Shown: one piece after another, positions 63,953 through 64,000 of the stretch
Position numbering within the stretch: the first letter of the stretch is position 1
Layout of the letters: each line of letters opens with the position of its first letter
Assembly (NCBI RefSeq): GCF_019967995.1
Contig: NZ_CP065377.1
Span: forward strand, 2,873,511 to 2,937,510
Length of the DNA: 64,000 bases
Reading direction: 5' to 3'
Source of the DNA: Faecalibacterium prausnitzii
GTDB lineage: Bacteria; Bacillota; Clostridia; Oscillospirales; Ruminococcaceae
Made by a program: the position numbers and the translations under genes
The notes under the pieces: generated by a model
Database searches by the model: none
Told to the model about the DNA's origin: nothing
Seen by the model: the letters and a program-made list of their open reading frames with translations, nothing else

Positions 63953-64000
63953 ACCTGGTATCAGCAGCATTGTTGAAAACTTCAATGGAGTGGATGTTTT

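Noticed and set aside
63994..64000. ATG at the right edge as the dnaA start
   Set aside because: Only two codons are visible and the ribosome-site spacing is poor; cannot be supported.

Overview
The window looks like a high-GC gut Clostridia chromosome, most like Faecalibacterium or a close Oscillospiraceae relative. This is inferred from base composition, codon use and gene order, not from a database search. The right end (about 51.6-64 kb) carries the classic origin-proximal order on the minus strand: rpmH, rnpA, yidD, yidC, jag/khpB, mnmE, mnmG, rsmG, a noc-like parB paralogue, parA (soj), parB (spo0J) and serS. Three parS-like palindromes lie among them. dnaA and the origin are expected just past base 64000.

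Region by region. 1-884: the end of a GHKL/LytTR-type two-component pair. 1081-11819: a 10.7-kb integrated element in the 3' half of a tRNA-Lys(CTT) gene at the end of an rRNA operon. It has 65-bp exact att repeats, three CCGTGCA repeats at 11-bp spacing inside each end, a tyrosine integrase, a small HTH protein, a Mob_Pre-type relaxase with a candidate oriT, an XRE repressor and a sigma-70-like factor. Its left half (1.7-6.45 kb) is AT-rich cargo: seven small genes, all on the minus strand, most preceded by a short start-less coding remnant. I read this as a candidate array of orphan toxin tips and immunity genes. 11775-16747: tRNA-Lys, 5S, 23S and 16S rRNA with tandem promoters. 17.3-26.9 kb: a CoaX-family protein with altered active-site motifs, tRNA-Arg(CCG), a MATE exporter, two tandem CstA peptide/pyruvate transporters, a LysR regulator and a histidine phosphatase. 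26.9-33.9 kb: one operon of JetA, JetB and JetC-like (MksBEF/Wadjet) proteins, a 79-residue protein and a MATE exporter, with no JetD nuclease. 34-50.9 kb: housekeeping and surface genes, namely CBS-containing family II pyrophosphatase, a third MATE, two lipoproteins, a PAP2 phosphatase, GluQ-RS, M18 aminopeptidase, a PTS EIICB, a DUF362 ferredoxin-like protein, UppP, a TrkA pair with two PH-like membrane proteins, a HAD phosphatase and a TIM-barrel-like protein. 51.1-51.4 kb: tRNA-Met and tRNA-Glu separated by a long hairpin.

How the genes work together. The element has the parts needed for integration, excision and mobilisation, but no type IV secretion genes, so it probably borrows a helper's conjugation machinery. 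Its cargo may protect the host from neighbours' toxins. The Jet-like trio is probably an SMC-like DNA-handling complex. Without a nuclease in the operon it could act as a condensin rather than as plasmid defence. The origin block couples chromosome segregation (ParA, ParB, Noc, parS) to tRNA modification (MnmE, MnmG), ribosome maturation (RsmG, RnpA) and membrane protein insertion (YidC, YidD).
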